A DNA stretch of 17,569 nucleotides from Proteobacteria bacterium UBA1844 (GCA_002338615.1 DDIS01000079.1:23570-41138), one strand, 5' to 3'. Shown: positions 6,897 through 15,019, numbered from the stretch's first letter. Notes: a model not told the origin generated them from the letters alone. Translations and numbers: made by a program.

Positions 6897-7990
6897 TCTC
6901 CGCCACACGCCTGTTTGCGATCGTAAAAAAGGAAGTACGCCAGCTGCGTCGGGATCGCCTGACTTTCGGCATGATCGTTGGCTTGCCTATTATGCAGATC
7001 CTGTTGTTCGGCTATGCAATCAATACGGACGTACGTGATCTTCGCACCGCGGTTGCGGACCAGGCAAACACCAGCTTGTCACGCCAGTTCATCGCAGAGA
7101 TCGGACAGACCCAGGTCAGTACGCTCACTCAAAAGGTGCAAACAGCTGGCGAGCTTGAGCAACTGCTGCGTACCGGCAAGATTTCACTCGGCGTTTTTAT
7201 TCCACCCGACTTTGATCGGCGTGTCACCGATGACAGCCGCGCTGCCGCACAGTTGCTCGTCGATGGCACCGACCCGACCATCCTCGGCGTCGCAAACCAG
7301 CTGCGCATGATGCCCTTCACACTCGGCGCGACGAGTCTTTTTCCGGCGCCCGGGAACATTGAGGTTCGCGCCTACTACAATCCGGAACGACGTACCCCGG
7401 TCAATATCGTGCCCGGGCTGATCGGCATCATTCTGACCATGACCATGATGATGTTTACTGCGGTCGCAATCGTGCGGGAACGCGAACGTGGCAACCTGGA
7501 ACTGCTGATCAATACACCGCTACTTTCGATTGAGCTTATGTTGGGCAAAGTCTTGCCGTATATATTGATTGGACTTGCCCAACTCGGCCTGATCCTGGTC
7601 GTAGGATGGTTGCTATTCGATGTGCCGGTACGTGGCAGTATTCTCGATCTCTATATCGCCGCCTCGGTGTTCATTGCCGCGAACCTCGCACTGGGGCTCC
7701 TGATTTCCACCGTCGTCAACACGCAGTTCCAGGCAATGCAGTTCACCGTGTTCTTGCTGATGCCATCAATACTGCTGTCGGGCTTCATGTTCCCATTTGA
7801 TGGCATGCCGAAAATAGCGCGCTACCTCGGTGAAGTGCTGCCCACCACGCACTTCATTCGTATGACAAAAGGGATCATGTTACGCAATGCAACGCTCACG
7901 GAATTGATGCCCGAGCTCGTTGCACTCGGCGTGTTTGCGACCGTGGCTTTGCTGGCCGCGGGGCTGCGGTTCAACAAGAGTCTCGATTAA
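6893..7990 (+). CDS. ABC-2 type transporter permease (YbhS/YbhR-like)
   Basis: A 365-residue membrane subunit. There is a cytoplasmic amphipathic start (RLFAIVKKEVRQLRRDRLTF), then TM1 at about 24-44 and a large periplasmic domain at about 45-165. Further helices lie at about 173-194, 220-242, 252-275, 282-302 and 340-360. YYNPERRTPVNIVPGLIG (161-178) followed by VRERERGNLELL (194-205) is characteristic of ABC-2 exporters with a periplasmic domain, as in the YbhR/YbhS and Yhi groups. Only one permease gene is present, so the transporter would have to work as a homodimer or borrow a partner; the ybhFSR type has two permeases. It is the last gene of the operon and ends 6 bp from the convergent TSUP stop. 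The substrate is unknown; export of drugs, cations or lipids is possible. Confidence 0.92.
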   Translation: MISATRLFAIVKKEVRQLRRDRLTFGMIVGLPIMQILLFGYAINTDVRDLRTAVADQANTSLSRQFIAEIGQTQVSTLTQKVQTAGELEQLLRTGKISLGVFIPPDFDRRVTDDSRAAAQLLVDGTDPTILGVANQLRMMPFTLGATSLFPAPGNIEVRAYYNPERRTPVNIVPGLIGIILTMTMMMFTAVAIVRERERGNLELLINTPLLSIELMLGKVLPYILIGLAQLGLILVVGWLLFDVPVRGSILDLYIAASVFIAANLALGLLISTVVNTQFQAMQFTVFLLMPSILLSGFMFPFDGMPKIARYLGEVLPTTHFIRMTKGIMLRNATLTELMPELVALGVFATVALLAAGLRFNKSLD

Positions 7991-7996
7991 GCCTGG

Positions 7997-8800
7997 TCAT
8001 GTAAACGCCCTGTAAAACAGGCGCATTGAGGCAATAATCAGAAACAAACCAAATAACATGCTGAGCGTGCGCGTGGCAAAAGTGTGAGCAATTTTTGCGC
8101 CGAGCGGGGCAGTAAGAAAGCTTGTCGGTGCGATCATTGCGAACCCAAGCAGGCTGACGTAGCCGAGACTACCGGGCGGCAACCGCGCATCGTTCCAACC
8201 GGTCACGATGTAGCCAAGCGTACCCGGCAGACTAATCACCAGCCCGAAAAGTGCGGCTGTGCCAACGGCCTTGTGAATCGATTCGCCGAACATGGTCAGG
8301 GTCATGACCGAGAAAGTACCGCCGCCGATACCCATCATGCTCGAAACAGCGCCGATCGTCGTCGGGATCACCAACACTAACGGGCCACGCGGCACTGCGG
8401 CGGTGATGTTGCGGCTGCCTGGCAAAAACATCATTTTCAATGCCACCAGGAGCGCGAGGGTTGCGAACAGGATCGCGAGGACCTGGCTTTGCAGTTGCGA
8501 TGCCAGCCAGCTACCGAGCAATGCACCAAGCAGGACAAACGGTGCCCAGCGCCTGACGATATCGAAATCAACAGACAGTTTCGCATGATGCGCGCGCGCG
8601 GATGAAATCGACGTGGGTATGATCGTTGCAAGTGATGTCGCAACTGCGACGTGCATGCGTATAGCCGGATCAACTCCTGCCAGCCCCAACGCCGTATCGA
8701 GCACCGGCACGATAACAATGCCGCCGCCAATGCCAAACAGGCCCGCCAGTACTCCGGCGACACAGCCGGTCGCGAGCATGGCGACCGCGTGTATCAGCAT
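7997..8800 (-). CDS. TSUP-family (TauE/SafE) sulfite/organosulfur exporter-like permease
   Basis: A 267-residue multi-pass inner-membrane protein of the TauE/SafE (TSUP) family. Members move sulfite, sulfoacetate or related organic anions, but the substrate here is not predictable. The family's internal duplication is clear: LFGIGGGIVIVPV (21-33) and MMGIGGGTFSV (155-165) are the two Gly-rich repeats, and about eight hydrophobic segments span the length. The frame is open to 8878, overlapping the end of fabB. I start at the ATG at 8800, directly before the first hydrophobic helix, but the nearest GGA is too close. A TTG at 8809 is an alternative. It lies 34 bp downstream of fabB on the same strand and may be co-transcribed, with no obvious functional link. 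Confidence 0.85.
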   Translation of the reverse strand: MLIHAVAMLATGCVAGVLAGLFGIGGGIVIVPVLDTALGLAGVDPAIRMHVAVATSLATIIPTSISSARAHHAKLSVDFDIVRRWAPFVLLGALLGSWLASQLQSQVLAILFATLALLVALKMMFLPGSRNITAAVPRGPLVLVIPTTIGAVSSMMGIGGGTFSVMTLTMFGESIHKAVGTAALFGLVISLPGTLGYIVTGWNDARLPPGSLGYVSLLGFAMIAPTSFLTAPLGAKIAHTFATRTLSMLFGLFLIIASMRLFYRAFT

Positions 8801-8834
8801 ATCCTGCAATGAAAAATCCGGGCTAGCCGGACTC

Positions 8835-10049
8835 CTAACGGAGTTTCTGAAACACGAGCGTACTGTTCGTGCCACCAAAGCCGAAGCTGTTGCTCATCGT
8901 TGTGCGCACATCGGCTGCCTCAATTGTCTGCGTGACCAGTGGCATGCCTTCTACCGCGGGATCGGGATCCTCGACATTGATTGACGGTGCGATGAAGTCA
9001 TGCTCCATCATCAACAGGCAATGAATCGCTTCCTGCGCACCGGTTGCGCCGAGCGAATGCCCACACATGGACTTCGAGGAACTGAATCTCGGTATATCGG
9101 CACCAAACACTTCGCGAATGGCTTCCAGTTCCTTGACGTCGCCGACGGGTGTGCTGGTACCGTGTGTATTGATGTAATCGATTCGGCCATCGACCGTTGA
9201 TTTCGCAAGCTCCATGCAGCGCACGGCACCTTCGCCGGATGGCGCCACCATGTCCGAGCCGTCCGAGGTCGCCCCGTAGCCGACGAGCTCCGCGTAAATC
9301 CTGGCGCCGCGTGCTTTCGCGTGTTCGTATTCCTCGACGACCAGCATGCCGGCGCCTGCCGCGCTGACGAATCCATCCCGGTTGATGTCATACGGCCGTG
9401 ACGCTTTGGTTGGCGCATCGTTGTATTTGGTTGACAGCGCACCCATCGCATCGAACATGCTGGATAAATTCCAGTGCTCTTCTTCACCACCCCCAGCAAA
9501 CAGCAGGTCCTGCTTGCCCAGTTGAATCTGTTCCGCGGCCGCACCGATGCAATGCGCACTGGTCGCGCAAGCTGAGGTGATCGAATAATTGACGCCTTTA
9601 ATTTGGAACGGAGTCGCAAGACAGGCGGAGACGGAACTGCTCATCGAGCGCGGCACCATGTACGGGCCGATCTTGCGGACACCACGTGTACGCAGCGTAT
9701 CCGAACTGCCGATAATGTTTTCACTCGAACAACCGCCTGACGAAGCAATCAGTCCGGTACGCGGATTCGAAATATCCGCAAGCTCAAGCCCGGCATCATC
9801 GATAGCCTTTTGCATCGCAATGTACGCGTAGGCCGCCGCATCTCCCATGAACCGCAACACCTTACGGTCGATGTGTTCGCTGATCTCAATATTGACACTG
9901 CCACAAATGTGACTGCGCAGACCCATCTCCTTGAAGGTTTCGTTAAACACGATCCCCGAGCGTCCGGCCTTGAGCGACTCCGTAATGTCCTTCTTGGTAT
10001 TGCCGAGGCACGATACCGCACCAATACCCGTAATGACTACCCGACGCAT
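8835..10049 (-). CDS. fabB: 3-oxoacyl-[acyl-carrier-protein] synthase I (beta-ketoacyl-ACP synthase I)
   Basis: A 404-residue condensing enzyme that elongates acyl-ACP with malonyl-ACP. FabB is required to extend the cis-3-decenoyl-ACP made by FabA towards unsaturated fatty acids. The thiolase fold has the full Cys-His-His triad: Cys161 in [13 protein letters not shown], His296 in [11 protein letters not shown] and His331 in [14 protein letters not shown], with Lys326. These are each two lower than the E. coli FabB numbers I recall (163, 298, 333, 328). The C-terminal [15 protein letters not shown] loop is intact. The ATG at 10049 has GAGGAG in front, and the fabA TGA stop lies within that ribosome site, 9 bp upstream, so the two genes are tightly coupled. 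Confidence 0.97.
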   Translation of the reverse strand: MRRVVITGIGAVSCLGNTKKDITESLKAGRSGIVFNETFKEMGLRSHICGSVNIEISEHIDRKVLRFMGDAAAYAYIAMQKAIDDAGLELADISNPRTGLIASSGGCSSENIIGSSDTLRTRGVRKIGPYMVPRSMSSSVSACLATPFQIKGVNYSITSACATSAHCIGAAAEQIQLGKQDLLFAGGGEEEHWNLSSMFDAMGALSTKYNDAPTKASRPYDINRDGFVSAAGAGMLVVEEYEHAKARGARIYAELVGYGATSDGSDMVAPSGEGAVRCMELAKSTVDGRIDYINTHGTSTPVGDVKELEAIREVFGADIPRFSSSKSMCGHSLGATGAQEAIHCLLMMEHDFIAPSINVEDPDPAVEGMPLVTQTIEAADVRTTMSNSFGFGGTNSTLVFQKLR

Positions 10050-10058
10050 CGATGCTCC

Positions 10059-10610
10059 TCAGAAACTATCAGTGGATGAAAACAGGCCGACTCGCAGGTC
10101 TTCTGCTACATAAATTTCACGACCATCGACTGACATCGACGCATCGGCAATCGCCATGTTCAGCTTGCGAGTAATGACCCGCTTGATGTCTATCTGGTAA
10201 GTGACCAGTTTTGCTTTCGGCAAAACCTGTCCGGAAAATTTCACCTTGCCGCAGCCGAGTGCCCGGCCACGCCCAAGCAGGCCTGACCAGACGAGGTGAA
10301 AGCCGACCAGTTGCCACATGGCATCGAGCCCCAGGCATCCCGGCATAACCGGGTCGCCGTCGAAATGACAATCAAAGAACCAGAGGTCCGGTTTGATATC
10401 GAGTTCGGCCTTGATTTCGCCCTTGCCGAACTTGCCGGTGTCGCTGGTAACGAGCGTAATTCGATCGAGCATCAACATTGGCGGCAACGGCAGCTTGCCG
10501 TTTGCCATGCCGAAGAACTCGCCGTGGCCGCAGCGAATTAATTCGTCGTAGCTGTAGGAATTTTGCCGCGCCGGAAGGTCCGACTCCTTGTTACTGGCTG
10601 GCGTACTCAT
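10059..10610 (-). CDS. fabA: 3-hydroxydecanoyl-[acyl-carrier-protein] dehydratase/isomerase
   Basis: A 183-residue hotdog-fold enzyme that dehydrates 3-hydroxydecanoyl-ACP and isomerises trans-2- to cis-3-decenoyl-ACP, the branch point of anaerobic unsaturated fatty acid synthesis. The active-site segment [20 protein letters not shown] (77-96) carries catalytic His82 and Asp96, 14 residues apart as in E. coli. [12 protein letters not shown] is the conserved later strand. It is about 11 residues longer than E. coli FabA at the N-terminus, where the sequence is polar and low in similarity. The ATG at 10610 has only a weak GAG upstream. It pairs with fabB 9 bp downstream. In the leader I see a short inverted repeat, GCTGT-TTCCC-ACAGC (10627-10641), of uncertain meaning and no match to a FadR or FabR site that I recognise. 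Confidence 0.97.
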   Translation of the reverse strand: MSTPASNKESDLPARQNSYSYDELIRCGHGEFFGMANGKLPLPPMLMLDRITLVTSDTGKFGKGEIKAELDIKPDLWFFDCHFDGDPVMPGCLGLDAMWQLVGFHLVWSGLLGRGRALGCGKVKFSGQVLPKAKLVTYQIDIKRVITRKLNMAIADASMSVDGREIYVAEDLRVGLFSSTDSF

Positions 10611-10691
10611 ACCGGGTATCTCATTCGCTGTTTCCCACAGCCTGTCGCGCTGGAGCTGATTTTCCGAGTGCGACGGCTTTTAGCGTGCTCG

Positions 10692-10709
10692 GCCTGCCGG
10701 AGGGCAGGC
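10692..10709. terminator. Perfect 7-bp stem-loop between paaE and fabA
   Basis: GCCTGCC (10692-10698) and GGCAGGC (10703-10709) pair perfectly around a 4-base loop. It lies in the 184-bp gap after the leftward paa operon and before the leftward fabA operon, so it is placed to separate the two transcripts. No U-tract follows on the minus strand (CGAGCACGC), so it is either a weak or Rho-assisted end, or a 3'-stabilising hairpin. The rest of this gap holds no gene that I can see. Confidence 0.35.
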
Positions 10710-10794
10710 ACAGGTCTGGGCGCAGATATTACGCGCAACGGCCAGTGCAGGCTTTGGAAATTGCGCCATTTCGCCGTATTGCAGCGCCCGGCAT

Positions 10795-11862
10795 TCAGGC
10801 CAGATCGTAGTCCAGCGTCAGCGTCGGCGTCACCGGCGTCGACTGGCAGGCCAGTATGTAGCCCTTTTCAAGCTCCCAGAGTTCGAGGCCGTGGTTGACC
10901 GCCATTACAACTTCGCCCTCACGCAGATGGCAGCGGCAGGTAGCACAAACGCCCCCTTTGCAAGAGTACGGCAGGTCGATGCCATGCGCCGCGGCAGCGT
11001 CCACGATATTGCTGTCGCTCTCAAGCATCTCGAAGCTCGTGCGGTGGCCGTCCATAACTACGGTTACCTCGGTACTCCCCTTGCCGGCGCTGACAGCAGG
11101 CATCTGACGCTGAACTTTTTTTGGCGCGCCGAAGTGTTCGGCGTGCACACTCGCGGCGCTCATGCCGAGCTCGGCGAGCGTTTCGCGAACCGTGTCGATC
11201 ATCGTATCCGGTCCGCAGATGAATGCCTCGTCGGGTTCCATACCGTGCAAAAAGCGCGCCCACAAATCGCGTACTTTGTCAGCGTCGAGACGCCCAGCCG
11301 CAATGGGAAATTCCTGCTCTTCCTGGCTGAACACAAAGTGCAATTGCAAGCGGGACGGATAACGATTCTTGAGCGCGTACAGGTCATCGATAAACATCGT
11401 TGTTGCAAGTCGCCGGTTGCCATAGAACAGACATACCTCGCTGTCTGCTTCCTCCGCGAGAATGCTGGCAACGATGGATAAAATGGGTGTGATGCCGCTA
11501 CCCGCTGCGAACGCGACATAGGCTTTCGCACCCCTGCCGTTACTGCCTTTGTGAAACTGCCCAAAAGGTGGCATGACCTCGAGTTCGTCACCAGGCTGCA
11601 ACTCGTTCGCAACGTAACCCGAGAATGCGCCGCCCGGCTGCACACGCACGCCGATCTCCAGCGGCCACGCATGCTGAGCGGAACATATGCTGTAGGTCCT
11701 GCGCACGAGCTTGCCGTCAACCGTTGCACGCAGCGGCAAATGCTGCCCTGGCTGAAATGCGAAAAATTCGCGCAATTCCTTCGGTACGTCGAGCGCAAGC
11801 CGCACTGAATCCCGGGTTTCGTTGCGCTTGGCTGCAACTCTCAAGTGATAGAATTTTCTCAT
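10795..11862 (-). CDS. paaE: Phenylacetyl-CoA epoxidase reductase subunit PaaE
   Basis: A 355-residue iron-sulfur flavoprotein that passes electrons from NADPH through FAD and a 2Fe-2S cluster to the PaaA diiron centre. Domains in order: FAD-binding (about 1-105) with RRTYSIC at 54-60; NAD(P)-binding (about 112-235) with GSGITP at 121-126 and FICGP at 214-218; C-terminal plant-type ferredoxin (about 265-355) with ligands Cys301, Cys306, Cys309 and Cys339 (CKGGVCATC, LACQ). The length equals that of E. coli PaaE. The frame is open upstream to 12048, but that part lies over paaD. The ATG at 11862 is 4 bp after the paaD stop and is presumably coupled, as I see no Shine-Dalgarno. It is the last gene of the paa operon in this window. 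Confidence 0.96.
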   Translation of the reverse strand: MRKFYHLRVAAKRNETRDSVRLALDVPKELREFFAFQPGQHLPLRATVDGKLVRRTYSICSAQHAWPLEIGVRVQPGGAFSGYVANELQPGDELEVMPPFGQFHKGSNGRGAKAYVAFAAGSGITPILSIVASILAEEADSEVCLFYGNRRLATTMFIDDLYALKNRYPSRLQLHFVFSQEEQEFPIAAGRLDADKVRDLWARFLHGMEPDEAFICGPDTMIDTVRETLAELGMSAASVHAEHFGAPKKVQRQMPAVSAGKGSTEVTVVMDGHRTSFEMLESDSNIVDAAAAHGIDLPYSCKGGVCATCRCHLREGEVVMAVNHGLELWELEKGYILACQSTPVTPTLTLDYDLA

Positions 11863-11866
11863 TTGA

Positions 11867-12358
11867 TCAAATGCATTTGAAATATTCGAACGGTTCCAGG
11901 CAGTCTTCGCATCGATACGCCGCTTTGCAGGCAGTCGATCCGAACTGGCTGACGAGCGTCGACTCCAGTGAGCCGCAACGCGGACAGGCAATGGCGCGGT
12001 TGCCACCCAGGAGTGCACGTTTTCCCGACGCCCTCGCCGGCGGCGCAATGCCGTATTCGCGCAGTTTTTCGCGCGCGCCGTCGGTGATCCAGTCTGTGGT
12101 CCAGGGCGGCGAAAGTCGGCGCTCTATAGCAACATCCTTCAGCCCCTTGCTGTGTAGCTTGTCCAGAACACTTTGCTCGATGACTTCGGTTGCCGGGCAA
12201 CCCGAGTACGTCGGCGCCAATGCGACGGTAACACCACCGTTGACGATAACCTCGCGCACGATGCCGAGATCGGTGATCGAGAGCACCGGAATTTCCGGGT
12301 CCGGGACTGCCGCAAGCCACGCGTAAATTGTCTCGGCGCTGACGTCGATGCCTACCAT
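11867..12358 (-). CDS. paaD: Phenylacetate degradation protein PaaD (MIP18/DUF59 family, zinc-ribbon tail)
   Basis: A 163-residue protein needed for phenylacetyl-CoA epoxidase activity in vivo, thought to help Fe-S or diiron cofactor assembly rather than catalysis. The N-terminal MIP18 (SufT-like) domain has VPDPEIPVLSITDLGIV (18-34) and PTYSGCPA with Cys54. The C-terminal zinc-ribbon-like region has CPRCGS (Cys125, Cys128), then Cys144, Cys150, Cys153 and Cys162 near the end FEYFKCI. The ATG at 12358 overlaps the paaC stop by 7 bp (ATGGTAG), so translation is probably coupled. It lies between paaC and paaE, as in E. coli. Confidence 0.95.
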   Translation of the reverse strand: MVGIDVSAETIYAWLAAVPDPEIPVLSITDLGIVREVIVNGGVTVALAPTYSGCPATEVIEQSVLDKLHSKGLKDVAIERRLSPPWTTDWITDGAREKLREYGIAPPARASGKRALLGGNRAIACPRCGSLESTLVSQFGSTACKAAYRCEDCLEPFEYFKCI

Positions 12359-13128
12359 GTCGCACCCGGGTAGCTGCGTGTCAAATGCTGCATCTCGGCC
12401 AGCAGGAAGCCAAAATGCTCGCTGTGCAGGCCGGCACGACCACCGGATACCGGATGTTCGATGTCCGCCGGCACGGTCAATGTTGCAACGGCCAACAGGG
12501 CGTCGATGTTGCTCTGCCAGGTGACCGCCAGCGCACTGAGATCCGGGCCATTGAAAGCCGCGCGAAATTTATCGTCAACCTCGTCACCCGCGAAGAACTC
12601 GCCCGCAAAGCGCCAGTACCGGGCCAGTGATTCGCTCACCCGCGCGTTGCTTTCGCTGGTGCCATCACCGAGACGGATCAGCCATTTCGAGACATGCTGC
12701 AGGTGGTAACGAATTTCTTTGGCGGCCCGTGCCGCGATTTCTGCCAGCCGTTGGTCGGAACATTCAAGGAGTGCCTCGAGCTGCAGCAGGTAGAACGAAT
12801 CGAACAGCACCTGGCGCACGACGGCGTCGCCAAAGTGGCCGTTCGGCTGCTCCACGAGCAGGAAGTTCTGAAACTCCCGATCGTTGCGTGCATAGGCGAA
12901 ATCATCTTCGTTACGCCCCGCACCTTCAAGCTCGGCTGCATAGCTGTAATACATGCGTGCCTGGCCCAGGTAGTCGAGCGCAAAATTTGCGTTCGCGAGC
13001 TCTGCCTCGAGCTCGGGCTCGCCCGCCACGCGTTCGATCATGCGTTGCCCCGTGATGAGTGCATTGTCGCCAAGGCGCTGCACGTACAGGCGCAACGCCA
13101 ACTGTGCGTCGGGCTTGATTCTGTTCAC
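12352..13128 (-). CDS. paaC: Phenylacetyl-CoA epoxidase structural subunit PaaC
   Basis: A 258-residue, all-helical ferritin-like subunit that pairs with PaaA to form the oxygenase core. PaaC has the fold but lacks the two ExxH diiron motifs seen in PaaA. Recognisable parts are LRLYVQRLGDNALITGQRM near the N-terminus, LANANFALDYLGQARMYYSY (44-63), the mid-region FDSFYLLQLEALLE, and EIRYHLQHVSKWLIRLGDGT. The start is the GTG at 13128, which overlaps the paaB stop in GTGA and has GGAG 5 bases upstream. It is slightly longer than the E. coli protein. Confidence 0.96.
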   Translation of the reverse strand: MNRIKPDAQLALRLYVQRLGDNALITGQRMIERVAGEPELEAELANANFALDYLGQARMYYSYAAELEGAGRNEDDFAYARNDREFQNFLLVEQPNGHFGDAVVRQVLFDSFYLLQLEALLECSDQRLAEIAARAAKEIRYHLQHVSKWLIRLGDGTSESNARVSESLARYWRFAGEFFAGDEVDDKFRAAFNGPDLSALAVTWQSNIDALLAVATLTVPADIEHPVSGGRAGLHSEHFGFLLAEMQHLTRSYPGATW

Positions 13129-13412
13129 AGGTTCTCCACACCATCCGGAATTTCATAAAACGTCGGGTGCCGGTAAATTTTGTCTTCCGCGGGTTCGAAC
13201 AGTGCCGCCGTTTCGGCCGGGTCCGAGGCGACAATACGGTCGGATCGAACTACCCAGATACTGACGCCTTCCATACGACGCGTGTAGGTATCTCGCGCGT
13301 GATCCAGCGCCATGTCATCGTCCGCCGCATGCAGGCTGCCGGCATGCCGATGGCTCAGGCCCGAGCGGCTGCGAATGAACACCTCGTACAATGGCCAGTT
13401 GGTGTGACTCAT
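13125..13412 (-). CDS. paaB: Phenylacetyl-CoA epoxidase subunit PaaB
   Basis: A 95-residue subunit that bridges PaaAC heterodimers in the epoxidase complex; the length equals E. coli PaaB. Conserved features are WPLYEVFIRSRSGLSHRHAG (6-25), ALDHARDTYTRRMEGVSIWV (35-54) and DKIYRHPTFYEIPDGVENL (77-95). The frame is open far upstream inside paaA, but the ATG at 13412 is preceded by GGAG 7 bases away and begins the family-conserved sequence. It starts 19 bp after the paaA stop and overlaps paaC by 4 bp. Confidence 0.96.
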   Translation of the reverse strand: MSHTNWPLYEVFIRSRSGLSHRHAGSLHAADDDMALDHARDTYTRRMEGVSIWVVRSDRIVASDPAETAALFEPAEDKIYRHPTFYEIPDGVENL

Positions 13413-13431
13413 AGTGAAACTCCAATCCGCA

Positions 13432-14430
13432 TCAGGCCGCCTCTTGCACAGCGTGCTTCGCAGCGTAGGCACGGGCCGCCTCGCGCACCCAGGCCCCGTC
13501 GTCATGAGCTTTTTGGCGTTTTGCGAGGCGCTCGCGATTGCAGGGTCCGTTGCCAGCCAGGACATCATAAAACTCCTGCCAGTCGATATCGCCAAACTCG
13601 TAGTGCCCCGTTGCCTCGTTAAAGTGCAGATCATCGTCCGGCACGCGCAAACCGAGAAACTCGGCCTGCGGGACCGTGGCGTCGACAAACTTCTGCCGCA
13701 ATTCGTCATTCGAGAAGCGTTTGATCTTCCACGCCATCGACTGCGCCGAGTGCTCTGAGTCCTTGTCCGAGGGGCCGAACATCATCAGCGAAGGCCACCA
13801 CCAGCGGTTCAGCGCGTCCTGCGCCATCGCTTTTTGCGCCTCACTCCCGCTACAGAGCACATGCATGATGTCGAAGCCCTGTCGCTGGTGGAAGCTTTCT
13901 TCCTTGCACACGCGCACCATGGCCCGCGCGTACGGACCGTACGAGCAGCGGCACAGCGGCACCTGGTTCATGATCGCAGCACCGTCGACCAGCCAGCCGA
14001 TTGCACCGATATCCGCCCAGGTCAGGGTCGCGTAATTGAAAATGCTCGAATACTTCGCTTTGCCGCTTAGCAGGTCGTCGACCATCTTGTCGCGCGATAC
14101 ACCAAGTGTCTCGGCCGCGCTGTACAAATACAGCCCATGCCCCGCCTCATCCTGCACTTTCGCGAGCAAGATCACCTTGCGCTTGAGCGAAGGCGCTCGC
14201 GTCAGCCAGTTACCTTCCGGTTGCATGCCAATAATTTCTGAATGCGCATGTTGCGATATCTGCCGCACCAGGGTGCGCCGGTAAGCCTCGGGCATCCAGT
14301 CCTTCGCCTCGATTTTTTCCTCCGCGTCGCAACGACGCTGAAAAGCGCGAAGCTCAGCCTCGGATTCCGCCGGGCGACGCTGCTTTTCCTGCTCCGGCTT
14401 GCCCTGTTGATCGAGTCCCTGCGTGTACAT
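13432..14430 (-). CDS. paaA: Phenylacetyl-CoA 1,2-epoxidase catalytic subunit PaaA
   Basis: A 332-residue diiron oxygenase subunit that epoxidises the aromatic ring of phenylacetyl-CoA. Two ExxH iron-ligand motifs are visible: Glu95-xx-His98 in [12 protein letters not shown] and Glu178-xx-His181 in [13 protein letters not shown]. Other conserved stretches are [13 protein letters not shown] (73-85), [16 protein letters not shown] (138-153) and [16 protein letters not shown] (210-225). The ATG at 14430 has GAGG 8 bases upstream; the frame is open to 14478, but that extension has no ribosome site or family match. It is separated from paaI by 110 bp containing repeats and a possible PaaX site, so it may have its own promoter. 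Confidence 0.97.
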   Translation of the reverse strand: MYTQGLDQQGKPEQEKQRRPAESEAELRAFQRRCDAEEKIEAKDWMPEAYRRTLVRQISQHAHSEIIGMQPEGNWLTRAPSLKRKVILLAKVQDEAGHGLYLYSAAETLGVSRDKMVDDLLSGKAKYSSIFNYATLTWADIGAIGWLVDGAAIMNQVPLCRCSYGPYARAMVRVCKEESFHQRQGFDIMHVLCSGSEAQKAMAQDALNRWWWPSLMMFGPSDKDSEHSAQSMAWKIKRFSNDELRQKFVDATVPQAEFLGLRVPDDDLHFNEATGHYEFGDIDWQEFYDVLAGNGPCNRERLAKRQKAHDDGAWVREAARAYAAKHAVQEAA

Positions 14431-14463
14431 GCTTGTAACCTCAATGTGCGGTGCCTGCTTATT

Positions 14464-14489
14464 GGCACAATGTGGCACGAACTTGTGCC
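14464..14489. repeat. Three GGCACAA-type half-sites upstream of paaA (direct plus inverted)
   Basis: GGCACAA (14464-14470), GGCACGA (14474-14480) and the inverted TTGTGCC (14483-14489) lie 34-60 bp upstream of the paaA ATG. The first and third form a perfect 7-bp inverted repeat with a 12-base spacer. The second and third form GGCAC-N6-GTGCC. The two direct copies are 10 bp apart, one helical turn. This looks like a protein-binding operator in the paaA promoter zone, with the binding protein unknown. The alternative is a pair of mutually exclusive hairpins in the leftward mRNA. Confidence 0.45.
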
Positions 14490-14500
14490 TTTTTCAATAA

Positions 14501-14515
14501 TTTGTGTATCGCTTT
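14501..14515 (+). promoter_or_regulatory. Possible PaaX operator upstream of paaA
   Basis: The 15-mer TTTGTGTATCGCTTT agrees at 12 of 15 positions with the PaaX box WWTRTGATTCGYGWT as I recall it from E. coli work. It lies 71-85 bp before the paaA start, in the gap after paaI. Because several consensus positions are degenerate, chance similarity is possible. I find no clear sigma-70 promoter next to it. Confidence 0.3.
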
Positions 14516-14540
14516 CGTGGTTTCCCGGGTGCCGGACCTG

Positions 14541-14981
14541 TTATTCGAGCAGAGCTCGCTGCTGCGCGATACTGTGCCCGTGAAAGACCGCGACCAGCTG
14601 CTCGTCCTGGTTATGCACCCTGACCGTGTAGAAGCCATGGCGCTGGTCGCGCTCCTGCTCTGTCGCGCGCGCCACCAGCACGTCGGCCACGTGCGATGGC
14701 CGCAACCATTCCATCGTTGCCGAAACAGACAGGTTTACGCGGTTGTAGGCATTGCAGGCGTATGCGAATGCGGTGTCCGCGAGTGTAAATACCATGCCGC
14801 CATGACACACGTTGAAACCGTTGACCATGTCCGGCCTTACGACCATGGTCGCCACCGCGGTGCCGGTGGCGGGAATATCAATCGTGATACCAAGCGCTTT
14901 GCAACAGGCGTCCCGTTCGAACATTTGCCTGGCACATTGCCTGGCTTCCGCGAGGCCCTCGTCACTGAATTTCGACTTCAA
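14541..14981 (-). CDS. paaI: Acyl-CoA thioesterase PaaI (hotdog fold)
   Basis: A 146-residue hotdog thioesterase that hydrolyses ring-hydroxylated or dead-end phenylacetyl-CoA intermediates and frees CoA. The active-site segment is GFNVCHGGMVFTLADTAF (55-72), with Asn57, His60, Gly61-Gly62 and the general base Asp69, followed by AYACNAYN. The start is a TTG at 14981, supported by a strong ribosome-binding site GGGGAG 7 bases upstream and by the length matching the family. It lies 38 bp downstream of paaX and ahead of paaA, whereas in E. coli paaI sits near the end of the operon. Confidence 0.94.
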   Translation of the reverse strand: MKSKFSDEGLAEARQCARQMFERDACCKALGITIDIPATGTAVATMVVRPDMVNGFNVCHGGMVFTLADTAFAYACNAYNRVNLSVSATMEWLRPSHVADVLVARATEQERDQRHGFYTVRVHNQDEQLVAVFHGHSIAQQRALLE

Positions 14982-15019
14982 TCTTCGACTCCCCTTATTA
15001 AGGTACTGGTTGTCAGCTA

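Noticed and set aside
8002..8020. CCTGT-AAA-ACAGG hairpin as terminator between the ABC permease and TSUP genes
   Set aside because: Only 5 bp, lies within the TSUP coding end, and has no T-run in the useful direction.
11863..12048. 62-residue N-terminal extension of PaaE
   Set aside because: It overlaps paaD in another frame, and the conserved PaaE sequence starts at the ATG at 11862.
13413..13709. 99-residue N-terminal extension of PaaB
   Set aside because: It is a shadow of the paaA coding region. PaaB proteins are about 95 residues and the ATG at 13412 has a good ribosome site.
14462..14489. Sigma-54 promoter (TGGCAC...GC) near paaA
   Set aside because: The GG-to-GC spacing is 9 on the plus strand and 11 on the minus strand, not the required 10, and no rightward gene follows.
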